DNA from: Astrocystis sublimbata
Taxonomy: Eukaryota; Ascomycota; Sordariomycetes; Xylariales; Xylariaceae
NCBI GenBank assembly: GCA_022453515.1
Contig: JAJNNY010000023.1
Span: forward strand, 491,043 to 555,042
Length of the DNA: 64,000 bases
Direction: 5' to 3'
Position numbers and translations under genes: made by a program. Positions 35,742-46,492 of this stretch are shown piece by piece. Numbering within the stretch: the first letter of the stretch is position 1; every line of letters starts with the position of its first letter. The notes beneath the pieces were generated by a model, which ran no database searches, was not told where the DNA came from, and saw nothing but the letters and a program-made list of their open reading frames with translations.

Positions 35742-37221
35742 ATCGAGTGAATTCGTTCTTGGGAGTCGGAATTTGTTTATTTGGGGTGGAGCTCAAAGCG
35801 AAAGTAAAAAGTTATTTGGGTGCCCGGCGTTGGGTTTTGTTATGCTTAAGGATTGGGGTATACATGGCGCGGAGAACAAAACTGGCAAACTCCTTTGACT
35901 TAATACTCTAATGCGGGGAATGTGGCGTTGGTGTACGTGGAAGGGATTGATTCATTTTCATGGCTAGAATAATGCAGCCAAAGAAACTGGCTATTGCTGC
36001 TGTTGTGGTGGTTGTTGTTGATGGCGCGGTGCGTTATGTACTATACATAATCTAAACATATCTTAATGTGTATTTCTCCCACCTTTCACGGCAATTTTGC
36101 AGAGCTGATTTCCTGTGGACCTTGACCTCGTGGTTCATTATACCATCCCCATCGTTGGCTTCGGTAGCATGTCTTGGTATACTTTTGCCCGGGCACTCAT
36201 CCATTGCCAGAGTATCGCAGAGTTATAACTTGTCAGTGAGTGCGAGCCAGTTCTCCTTGTAACACTTGATCTACCACTTGAAGGCTCAATCTGATCCGAA
36301 TGAGTTATGATTGCATTACAAACTACCTAAGTACCTATGTAGTATCGTGCATCCATGATGTGTTGATCGAGAGACATTATTATGTACACAAACCCAAGAG
36401 AGAATCACGAAACCTTAGCTTGTAATAGCTCATCTGCAGCACAATAGGCTTGATATCGACCTCTATTTTCGCCCATTCTACGTATTTGCATGGTTGGGCT
36501 GCGGCAGCTAGCTGAGCTATCTCTACCTAGTAGGCTCCAAGCTTTTTAATGCATCGAATCATCTTATAATTTGAACTCATAAAAACTGAGTGTGTCCATA
36601 ACGTCTTACTTTGAAGTAACATGAAAGCTTCATTTCTTTTCGTTTTTGAGATCATGATTTGTGACAATCACTATTCGGGTAGTCGTCTTCTGCTCGTATT
36701 GCTATCGGTGTTCTAGCCCGGTGAAAGGCATGAACCCCACCATGCTATGTAGGTATTCTACTGATTAACACACTGTAACTGCTCCAGCTTTGACGCCTTC
36801 GATTCTTATACGCTGGATGTAACAATACATCATGATTTCGACTCATAAGTCTGGTTTTGATATAAGTTACATGGTGAGTGCGAAATGAAGCTTTGAAGGC
36901 GATTGAGGATCAGGATGCCAGGCACTTGATGAGATCATCACGTGATGATGGTCTATTATACAGTGTGTGTGCCAGGCAACCACCCTTCTGTACTGTCCAA
37001 GTGTCCCCGGCAAGCCTGGATGCCTGGCTTTAAGTAAGAAGTATACAAATGACAGAATAAGAAGGCCCAATGCGAACGTAACCTTCGTAGGTACCTAGGT
37101 ACTTACTTGGTTCAACTTTCCTTTTTTGCAGCACCCTCACCCAATCTTGGAACAAGTTTGCGTCAATGACATACCTCTCCATATGACTGACGGTCGGACC
37201 GTGCCCACGCTCATTGATACA
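35742..37221. other. Intergenic region upstream of the XLF-like gene
   Basis: About 1.5 kb without coding evidence. A CTAGGTACTTAC word lies near 37090-37107. The XLF-like reading frame extends upstream to 37126 only through a TTG codon and is not counted as coding. Confidence 0.55.
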
Positions 37222-38919
37222 ATGGCGTTGCCAAGCAAATGGCAACCTCTGCCCAACTTCCCACAGCTACCAGCTCTCCTAGTCTCCGCATCGTTCGCCG
37301 AATCGTCTTACACTCTCTACATCACCGACTTGGCCAACATATGGGTCGAGCATCTCGATCGGAGGGGAATTCTTTCCCGCAGCCTCCAGGAAAGAACTTC
37401 CATCGACCTGTACGAAGCCGGTACAGAGCAGTGGGCTGTCTTCCTATCAAAGCTCAGAGCCGCTTTCGATCCTACGTCGTCAGATCATCGCCTCACAAGC
37501 CTGGGTATCGCCTCTGGAAGTGACCCCAAGAACCCCGATCATTTGACATTGCGCATTGTTTGTGACCTTCCTGGGGATCTGCCTGCGCTCGAATGGCCCG
37601 TTCACTTGGTCAAGTGCCAGACCGCGTCGTTGACGACCAAGCTGGTGCTGCCTCTTATCCAAGAGCACCATGTCCAGCATCGTGAGGCTAAGGACCTCGT
37701 GGTACGGCTCAAAGAAAAAGATGCTCTCATCAAAAAACTACTTGACAAACTGAGTACAATGCATACTCCCCTGGAGTCGATCTTCAATTCGCTTTCGTCC
37801 AAGCATGCGGTCACGAGAGCGGCTGCCGAGGAAAGGATCAAAGGTCTGGCGCCATTCAACCAAGAAAGTTGGAGATCGCACCTGAACATTGAAAGTCCTC
37901 GAGATGCCTCATCCTTGCTCCAAAGTGTCTTCGGCGAGCCGGGCATCAGTTGCATTCCGGCGTCTGATCTAAGCGTGCCCAATACGCTCGACAATTGGTG
38001 GACAAGACTCGGCCCTGAGTTCCGTTCTTCTTCGAAACTTATAAGCAACAGCGCATCTCACCACGAACCCGAAGAGCAGGTGAATGGCCATGATTCGTCT
38101 TCAGAAACCGCCGAAGACCAGAACTTCGAGGTACAAGTTCCATTGCATAGCTCGCCGCAATCTTCCAATCGTGGCAAGTTAGGTGGAAACAAGGAGACGC
38201 TCGCAGCATCTAGAGACAACGATTCGGACTCTTCTGGTAACAGCCCAGCGCAGTCGCGGAATGAGTCACGACCCAAGGTAGCGGGGACGCTTGGGCGCCT
38301 CAAAAAGGCCCCAACAGAACAGTTTACTAGCCAATCATCTCGGACGCTGCATGCTGCTGATGATGATGATGATGACGATGATACTGTGTCAGGCTCAGAC
38401 GACGAGAGGCAATCTGAATCATCGAAACCCACCAAGACAACGGCCACGCGCCTGGGAGCAATCGGAAAATCTAAGGGAACCCCACAGGAAGTAGAAGCTA
38501 CGACTAAGAAGGAACCAGAAGATGAATCCAATGACGAGACTGCATCTGGGTCAGATAGTGACAATGATGGTGTATTGAGCCCCAGGAAGTCGCAAAGAAC
38601 GGCTCCAGCGACGCCGCGCAAAGGGGCGGTTGGTCGGATTGGTGGCAAACCGAGGAACGTTGCTCGTTCTTCTCAGAGTCCAAAGGGATCACAGGGCCCC
38701 ATTGACGACTCCACGGTACCGAAGAAGAGCGAGGCTCGAAAGATAGGTGCAATAGGAAATAAATCTCACACAGAAGCGAAAAGAGCACATGCTGATGTCA
38801 CAGTCGAACCGGAAGAACTTGAGACTGACGAACAGAAGGCCGAGCGGAAGCGGACTGAGTTGGCTAAGGAGCTAAGCCAGAAAAACGCCATCCCAGCAAG
38901 AAAGAAGAGGAAGTTTTAA
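37222..38919 (+). CDS. XLF/Nej1-like non-homologous end-joining factor
   Basis: A single exon of 565 codons begins at ATG 37222 (MALPSKWQPLPNFPQLPALL). XLF/Nej1 works in the nucleus with Ku, XRCC4/Lif1 and DNA ligase IV to join double-strand breaks. The N-terminal part shows the fungal XLF head signature (KWQPLPNFPQLPALLVSASF, YTLYITDLANIWVEHLDRRGI) and a following predicted coiled coil (about residues 165-205, REAKDLVVRLKEKDALIKKL). The C-terminal half is disordered and acidic/basic. It has a poly-Asp run and four spaced short repeats of the type GxxGxIGK (near residues 354, 409, 468 and 506). The extreme end, PARKKRKF, has a basic cluster plus terminal Phe like the Ku-binding motif at the C-terminus of XLF. 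At 565 residues it is longer than animal XLF (about 300), mainly through the disordered tail. Confidence 0.85.
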   Translation: MALPSKWQPLPNFPQLPALLVSASFAESSYTLYITDLANIWVEHLDRRGILSRSLQERTSIDLYEAGTEQWAVFLSKLRAAFDPTSSDHRLTSLGIASGSDPKNPDHLTLRIVCDLPGDLPALEWPVHLVKCQTASLTTKLVLPLIQEHHVQHREAKDLVVRLKEKDALIKKLLDKLSTMHTPLESIFNSLSSKHAVTRAAAEERIKGLAPFNQESWRSHLNIESPRDASSLLQSVFGEPGISCIPASDLSVPNTLDNWWTRLGPEFRSSSKLISNSASHHEPEEQVNGHDSSSETAEDQNFEVQVPLHSSPQSSNRGKLGGNKETLAASRDNDSDSSGNSPAQSRNESRPKVAGTLGRLKKAPTEQFTSQSSRTLHAADDDDDDDDTVSGSDDERQSESSKPTKTTATRLGAIGKSKGTPQEVEATTKKEPEDESNDETASGSDSDNDGVLSPRKSQRTAPATPRKGAVGRIGGKPRNVARSSQSPKGSQGPIDDSTVPKKSEARKIGAIGNKSHTEAKRAHADVTVEPEELETDEQKAERKRTELAKELSQKNAIPARKKRKF

Positions 38920-39553
38920 AGCCCACGATGGTGGAGGAAGTCTTTGACCACAGTTATCGTTGATCATAAAACCTTGATTACCTATTCAAATAGAGATTTT
39001 CAAAAATCCATGATGATAAGACTGCATGGAGGATCTTTCACTTGTGATCCAAATCTTCAGAGTGTAGCTTGCACAAGTTCAATGACCCGCGCGACTTAAC
39101 ATGTATGCATTGCGACAAGAACATATCGAAGCAGTTATATGTTTCGCTTTACGCAGCTTTTCGTCGCACTACGAATCTGTTGAGATTAGGGCAAAAAGTA
39201 TAATCGTAGATTTAATTTTCTCTTTGTAATCTACTACTACAGGTTGGGTGCAGAAACTTACCTAGGTATAAGCTATAATGTCGTCTGCGCTGTACTTGCC
39301 AACCTCGTGGTGCTATTGTTAATTGGCAGATTACAAAGATGAAAAAGTACATTGTCGCCGCGACCTATTTCTACAAAGGCGCATTATGACAATACCCGGA
39401 AACAGTCAACATAGTTCCAGTGGGTGCCTTTGTGTTGTTACAGCATAGAATCAAAAGGATTGCCTCAATCGATCTCTGCATTACAACTGCAGCTAGTACT
39501 AGAAGTCAAGAACTAATTATTCAACAAGCTTCACTTCCAATCATCGGTATAGG
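38920..39553. other. Intergenic region before the kinase-like gene
   Basis: No coding evidence. AT content rises here compared with the housekeeping block. This region must hold the promoter of the kinase-like gene. Confidence 0.5.
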
Positions 39554-42500
39554 ATGGCTTGCGCAGCTGATGAGGTTTACCGACATCTGGGAGTCCGTAT
39601 CCCCTTCCGGAATGCAGATGATCATGGAGATCAATGGTCATCTGATGACCGGATACAGAGCCAAGACTTCATTCTGATTGATAACATAACCCGCAACACA
39701 CCAGTATTCACGGTGCAATCTATAGCCACTGGCGAACGTTTCGTCAATAAAATAGTCAGAGCAGGTAATTCCTCCACCAAGTTCCAAATCCTTGTTATCG
39801 TTCGAAGTCACCTTTTCGTCCAATGTTGGTGTTTGGAATTTTCAAACACGATGGCGCTCTCACTTTACTAGTCGCTAAAACTTGTTTGTAGATTGTTTTA
39901 GGGACGGTGAATTTGTGCCATATGGACACTGTCCTGAAATCCGAATATCGACGGCTCCCCAAGCCCACGCGCCCCTGCTCCCTACCATTGTACCAGTTGG
40001 GCAAGTGGGAGCCGCGAGGACATATTTTAGTGAATTAGGGTTGTGGCAAAGGCTCGATGATCGTCATTATTCGTTGTATTTCAAGTCAGTCTCATCACAT
40101 ATGCTCAGCTGCTACGCAGATTCTGGTCTCTAATCAACAGTGTGATCCAGGCATTACAACGGCGGTACTTTGCGGGACCTTTTACTCCGATACCGCCAGG
40201 AAGGAAGAGCTGTCCCGGAAAGCTTCAGTAAGTTCGCGTTTAGAATGTCACTTTTTCAAAACTCTTTGATTGTTTTTTCAGGCGCAGAAAGTAAATAATC
40301 AGAGGACAATTACTGGATCGTGAAGAGGGAACGAACATAAAAGCACGTTCTGTCCTCGATACCATTGGCCGGAGCATGATATAAAATCCCAACGAATATT
40401 CTAGAATAACTTGGGTTGAGAATTTAACTGACTCAGATTCCTAAAGTATGGCATATATTTTTAACTCTTATGGAAACTGTGAGATGGTTGCATACAGGTG
40501 TAATGCCAGGCGAGGACGAGGCCCCTGGTGGATGGACACGTGAGTTAACCGTGGCTAGCGGATGAAGTAATTACTGGCTCACATAAACTCTCATAGCAAT
40601 CTACCATCGTAATATTAGCCCGGAAAATGTATTCCTCCACTACCCTGAGCGACCGGCGGATCCGGAGCCGCCCGCTGGCCTCGAAGATAACGCATTTCCT
40701 GAGGTGATACTCGGCGATTTCAGTGAGGGCGGGATAGACAACGACGACGGGAATGCATACGGCCTAGGCCGCTATCACTCGAATGAACTGGCAGAATGGC
40801 AGGACACCTACGCCGTATTCAGCACAGTCAAGACAATATGTCAATCACACATTAGAGATATGGCGAACCCTATACCGGAGTCAATTGATTGTATGTTACT
40901 CACTTGTGTTGAAATTTTCCTCTTTCATCGTGTAGTGGAACATGGGTTTTTGCTACTTATTTTCCATGTTTCAAATAGTATCCTGAATGAGAGGGCAGGA
41001 GGTGAGACAAGAATACCCGACTATTGAAAACTGACAAGCTTTTCAGGCACTCAGATTAATGGCTTCATGCAGCCTATAGATGCGGGTTACTCGAACTTTC
41101 TGGTAGATATACTAGGCGAATGGGAATACGACAACCGTACAATCATTCCCATCGATATGTCGCAACTTGACGAAGATGGCGAAATGGTTCATAATTCGAC
41201 CCGTGTACCAGATCTCGCCGACATGGTGGCAAACTTCTTGCAACGTGTCAGAGTTTGCGTCACTTCTTGCCGTGATCAACCGATGAGGGAAATAAATTAT
41301 CGGTAAGTTGCCTTTTTCAAGTGCTCGATTCCAATCGACTTTCGTAATGAACACAGGTTGGACTACCAACGTAGTATGTGGTTGCGGCGAAATGAATTTG
41401 ATAGCGTCAAACTTTTACTGCAACGTAGTGCCCAGGCCAGCATATACCGTGGCCGATTTTTATCTCTCCAATTAGCATGGTGATCTAGGATACATTTTCC
41501 CCCTGTTGTGTGACAAATCAGCTTCGGCGATGAAACCATGCAGGTTTCCTATTTCCACGAAGATGCTGTCAGAACTATTCTGAGTTACAGTTACATGCTG
41601 ACAGGGTGTCTAGGGACATTGACGTGTCGTGGTCGAAGCCAATAAGATTTATGCCGGTACGTAGTCTCTCTGCACACAACCCAGATGATGATGTGTCCTC
41701 GATTGTTGCCACTGCTCGCGTGTACCACACCATAGAGCTAAATATCATTCTAGTATGAATGGATTAGGAGACGTCCGTCGGAAATCCCAAACAACGAAGA
41801 CGAAGGTGAAGACAACGAAGATTCAATAGAGGCCCTATTTGGGGGTCAACCGTGCGACGAAGGGGTAGGCGACCACAGATGTCCGGAACCAAACTCCGAT
41901 TCCGAAAGATTGAAATTGGAGAGACTTGCCGCTTTGGAGACAGTGTATCCCCATCTTCGCCCACAGCATAGAGTAGTCATGTTGAATTACATCTTCCCTC
42001 GAATTAAAGATTGGGAATATAATCCACCGGAGAACCCATATCGGTTTTGGCCAGCAGCCGCTCCCCCCCAGCCTGCTAATATTCCTAGCCCCCAAGGCCC
42101 GATGGTAGACGCAGGCTATGAATCACCAATTACTCCGGATCCGATCCATGTACATGGAACTCCACCATCACCAGGTATCTCAGAAACTGACTCTAGTCAC
42201 GAAACAGACAATTCAATAATTTCAATACCTGGTGGTTTTCCTGCTGTTCAGCCACCTGCCCATCCACCGATTGAGGGAGGGCCGGGCGTGATAACACCAA
42301 CGCCAACACCGCCACCACCTGGCCCTCAAGGACCACCTGACCCTCAAGAATCATCACCGGATCCCTCATCATCAACAGTGTCAACTCCAACCCACAATAA
42401 TAGCGACCCAGGAAATAATGGGCCTGGTGACGACGACAATGTTGATGGCGGACTTGACAATGGCGAAGATGACGGCAATCAAAATGGGCAAGGAGGGGAA

Positions 42501-42773
42501 CGAGGAGGGGGACGAGGACGAGGACGAGGAAGGGGACGAGGAAGAGGACGCGGAAGAGGACGCGGAAGAGGACGCGGAAGAGGACGCGGTAGGGGACGCG
42601 GTAGGGGACGTGGTAGGGGGCAAGGAGGCGAGCGTGGTAGGGGGCGAGGAGGTCGTGGACGTGGCGCGATGGGAGGGGGAGGTGGTGCGGATGCGGATGC
42701 AGTCCCGGCGCCAGTCCAGGCTCGTCGACAACCACCTCGCGCTGCCCATTTTCGAGGAAAATATCCAAAATAA
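39554..42773 (+). CDS. Kinase-like accessory protein with HRN motif and Gly-Arg tail (one exon join unresolved)
   Basis: Splice signals and phase support exons 39554-39764, 39892-40084, 40151-40227, 40447-40539, 40597-40890, 41047-41302, from 41357, and 41754-42773. The first six encode a protein-kinase-like domain: candidate beta-3 Lys in RFVNKIV (K66), LYFKHYNGGTLRDLLLRY, SFIWHIFLTLMETVRWLHTG, a catalytic loop IYHRNISPENVFL (residues 193-205) and LGDFSEG in place of DFG. HRD is HRN (Asn197), so phosphotransfer is probably impaired, although DFx Asp and the loop Asn are kept. It resembles expanded kinase-like families of filamentous fungi, for which I know no symbol. After the domain come DIDVSWSKPIRFMP, YEWIRRRP, an acidic stretch and a Pro-rich linker. 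The C-terminus is (GR)n and ends RAAHFRGKYPK. Between about 41470 and 41610 two frames both look coding, so a very short intron, a missed join or a frameshift must link them. It could be intact or a young pseudogene. Confidence 0.65.
42495..42690 (+). repeat. Coding minisatellite encoding a Gly-Arg repeat
   Basis: Tandem 6- and 12/18-base units of the GGACGAGGA / GGACGCGGAAGA type encode about 30 consecutive Gly-Arg dipeptides, flanked by GGERGGG and QGGERGR. The purine-rich strand is the coding strand. Such units expand and contract easily, so allele length is expected to vary. Confidence 0.9.
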
Positions 42774-45700
42774 GAGGTTACCACATGTGCCCAGAGCGTT
42801 GGACTTTTGGGTCTCTACTTCATGTATCAAACCTTTGGGGGGCAGTGTGATAGTTCTCTGTGGACTTTTCTGTGGACATCGAAGGAGATTCAGGGTCCAA
42901 GTGGTGATAAACATCAATTGGACTCGAGGTTGGCACTTGGCGTCTTGCTTTACAATTTTGAGATCAACTAGATCAATATGTAATTTTCATAACCACTATC
43001 ATTATTCTATCATAGGGACTCTATTCCCTCCCACGTTCATATTAAAGGCTCTAGTCGCCTGCCTGCTAAATATCTGGGTCAATCATGCGTGCAATTCCGT
43101 TAAACCCGAACTTCTGACAGTGAGTATTGCAGCTTGCTACTTCGCGTCAATCACCCTCGAAACTGCAGAACCACTGCTTTAGGAGCTCTGAGACCCCCAC
43201 CAAAGATGTCAACTCTCACAGATAACTGGAAGCAGCCCACACAATGGTACAGAGAGAGACCCCCTTAGGTATCGTAAGATGAGGACTATCGTCTTGCGCA
43301 ACATAAACTTCCTGCCACTGCTTATACGAGGGGGTGTGGTTCATAGACTTCTAGCCCCCTTCCCCATCGTCCTGCTCGAGACGTTCATATGTAACGTAAC
43401 GGACGCGCACACATACACTCGAAGTGCACTGCATGTACTCGTAGCTAGATCCACTAATGAAACTAGTCTAGACGGCCTGAATCACAAACAAATGCCAACC
43501 AAGTATGTACGCGTGTCTGTTTTGGGGCCTATGAAGCGAGTGAGTGTGTCGAAGACCCAGAACAGAGACCTTCGCTTGAATGCCTTCATACCGACCGCGT
43601 CACGCAAACGTGAGGGGATATAGATTTCCTCGTGTGACACTTCGTCCGTGGACCCAGAGGCATGGGTACGTCAGATCGGCAACCGCTTGTATGAGATTGC
43701 CGGTCTCGGTACTACGGCTGAGGATGTAATTACTCCTTGGCTACTCGGGCCTGCTCTCCCCACGGCCCGATTATCTACTCGTAGTGCTATGCCTATACCT
43801 ACCTAGCCCAAGGGTCTTTTCTATGAGCTGTGGTAACTATGTGGCTCTAATTGCTTAGTGGAAAATAGAGCTGCTATCGTGCTATTATAGGGGACCATTT
43901 TCGAATATCGGATTTAATTGTGTCGCTTTGTATGGGTTTATGGTTATCTGCATGGGACTCGACATCAAGTCCTTCTAGAATACAGTAATGGAACTGCGAC
44001 CTGCTCATAAAAATGTCTTTATGGAACCGCGACGTCTGCTCGCATGTTGAAGATTATTGGCTTCGGCTACATACGTGAGTTCTTGATTGACGACTCGCTT
44101 GCGTAGGGCGTACGATTACGTGTGCTATTATTATCAGCGAAGGACATCCATCGATGTTTTTGTACTGATACATGTCTATGAACTTTGCTGTGACTGGCCT
44201 AAAATATAATATTCCGCACAGCAGCGTAACATGGAGGGAGGGAAAAATCGTACAGCGGACGTAGTCACTAGCGTAACGGTGGGTCAAGTCACCAAGTTTC
44301 CTTTCTCCAGTAGCCTTCTCGGGACCCTGCGTACGGAATGTCAGCTGCATAGAATGGTTGGATAGACTTGAGCATCAAGTGATGCAGGTCGATTATTAAT
44401 CTTCTCACATATAGCTGTATATGTAGTCAGATAAAGTGCGCAAGTTGGGGGCAGGGCAGGGCGCACCCAAAACGACGTCCCGTTGGCGTCAACGTTTTGG
44501 AGGCTCTGCGAGACTGCGACTCTTAATCTGCGACAGTGTGCTAAATGCACGCCGATGCAACAAGGATCGTGGCAGCCACGGCCTACCCAAAACAGACTTG
44601 GCTCACGGTTAGTCGCGCTATATGGACTCTTGGCTGCATGACCCTGCTGAAATTCCAGTTTCTTTTTTTAGAGAGTCAATGAGAGCAAAAGAAAACAAAT
44701 AAGCCCCATGCATAGGCAGGTAAGTCATTTTCCCCTGCCTGAACAGAATTCTAAAGGGCCCGTCCTCTCCGTCTTTCGATGGGTGGAGGATCTATGTGAC
44801 ATGGTGATATTCCGGACTTCCTACCTGATCAGCCAAGCATTTCGTGTTGCTCTGTCGACATTTTGATGTGGTATTGATGTGACAATACAATCTCTCTCCA
44901 TCAACTCGTCCCCGCTGTGTATTCGTCAGCGGACAACGTAGGTCGATTAGCTGTTTGTACCAGACTGGATATTGGTGGCCAACACATCATTTGAATTTTC
45001 CTTTGGGCGGATTATTAAAGATACAACCCTCTCAAGTTCAACGAGCATAAACAAATGTATTACCTCGGTACAATGTGTGCCATTTATCTGCTAAACTTCC
45101 TATTGCGTGTTGGAAAACGTTGCGTGGGGGTCCCAAGTAAAGTTGGAGGCTGCTGGGTTGATTTTCCGGTAGGTGGCGGAAATGATTGGCCCTGAATACA
45201 TGAACGCTTCAACGATTACAATCAATTCCGAAACGGTCATGGATACCTATCGTCAAGATTGGTTTATATTCATAATCAAGAGGTGAAACACAAGCACCAA
45301 TTCAATGGCTGTACGTTGGTACGATGAAGCATTGTGGACTGTCATCATGGAAGCCTTGTCGGATGTTCATATTCCACGGAATGTATTTGCAGCTATGTTT
45401 ACTCCATTTCACAATTGACAATCAAAGAAGCATGAGACTTACTCCTAAGGTGGCCTTCATGAAATGCTTCCATGGAGAAGGCTAATCTGAACTTAGGTAT
45501 CTATTCGATCAAAAGAATAATTATGTCATTCCACGGTTCGTATATCAAGTCTGGCAGATTCAACCTATGCAGCTAGATTAGTGATTAATGATTATGTAGG
45601 TGGGTAAGCAACACGCTATCTATCGGTTTGATGTACATGTTTCACTATGCCTCTACAGTAAGTATTGGGTCATGGTGAATGATGATACATAATGGTACCA

Positions 45701-45903
45701 TCACATCACTACCAGAGATGCCTTGATCTCGAATGATCATCACGATACCTAGATTCAAGTCACATTTGAAGCTACATACAGCCCACCCCATCCATATTCG
45801 TGCTGAAATAACTCTGACGTACCAGAAGTTGTAGTGTCATGGGTGCCACAGGACCGATACTACTCGGGCTATCCGAAGGCCGCTCTGTGCTTTTCGATTA
45901 GAC

Positions 45904-46492
45904 CTACGACGAGCCTGGGTGAAAGTAGAAAAGACAAGCCCAAAGCCTCCACCCATTAGCGACTCTCCACCATGGATCAGGCCCATATACTCTCAGATCA
46001 TCGAGAGGTACTTGTATGGTACATAAGCATACAGCAGGTGCCACCAAATCCAGCACGACACCTAGCGAGGTTCCTCTTGTGGCAGTGTCATGATTTAGTG
46101 CTATGGTTCTTGCTCGGCGGTTAGGTAGACGGTGTGCCCCCCTCGCTTGAAGTACAGACACGCAATCTTGTTGGGGGTCTCAGTCACTGGTAAGGCGCTT
46201 TGGTCGTAGTGCTCCTGGAGATGTCTCCTCCCTCGTCCCTGCCACCAAACGCACGAGCAGCGGAGCTTTCTCCACGTGATAGTAACACGGAGTGTCAAGA
46301 TTGGCGGGAGGGTCGGAGGAATTCATTGGAAGGTGCTCCGCTTTGCCTCCCGAGTTGAAGTACGGCCGAGCAAAACTGCTCATGTACAGGTAGCACGGAA
46401 TTAGGCATGCCCCAGATCTGATCCGAAAACGAATACCCTAATCCAGACCTACCCTCTATGCTGGGGAGACAACACAGATAGGAAAGGGCCAA
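45904..46492 (-). pseudogene. Possible decayed coding sequence, unidentified
   Basis: Four minus-strand open frames overlap in shifting phases over 590 bases. They include peptides such as RPYFNSGGKAEHLPMNSSDP and PVTETPNKIACLYFKRGGHT, which look more like protein than random translation. No start or complete set of splice sites joins them, and I recognise no family. It may be a frameshifted gene remnant, a short multi-exon gene or chance. Confidence 0.25.

Noticed and set aside
42193..42784. Minus-strand frames with Pro-Arg or Leu/Val-rich repeats
   Set aside because: Mirror readings of the Gly-Arg minisatellite; composition alone keeps them open.
43279..43623. 114-codon plus-strand frame in a gene-poor region
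   Set aside because: No motif, no splice context and no recognisable composition; length is within chance.
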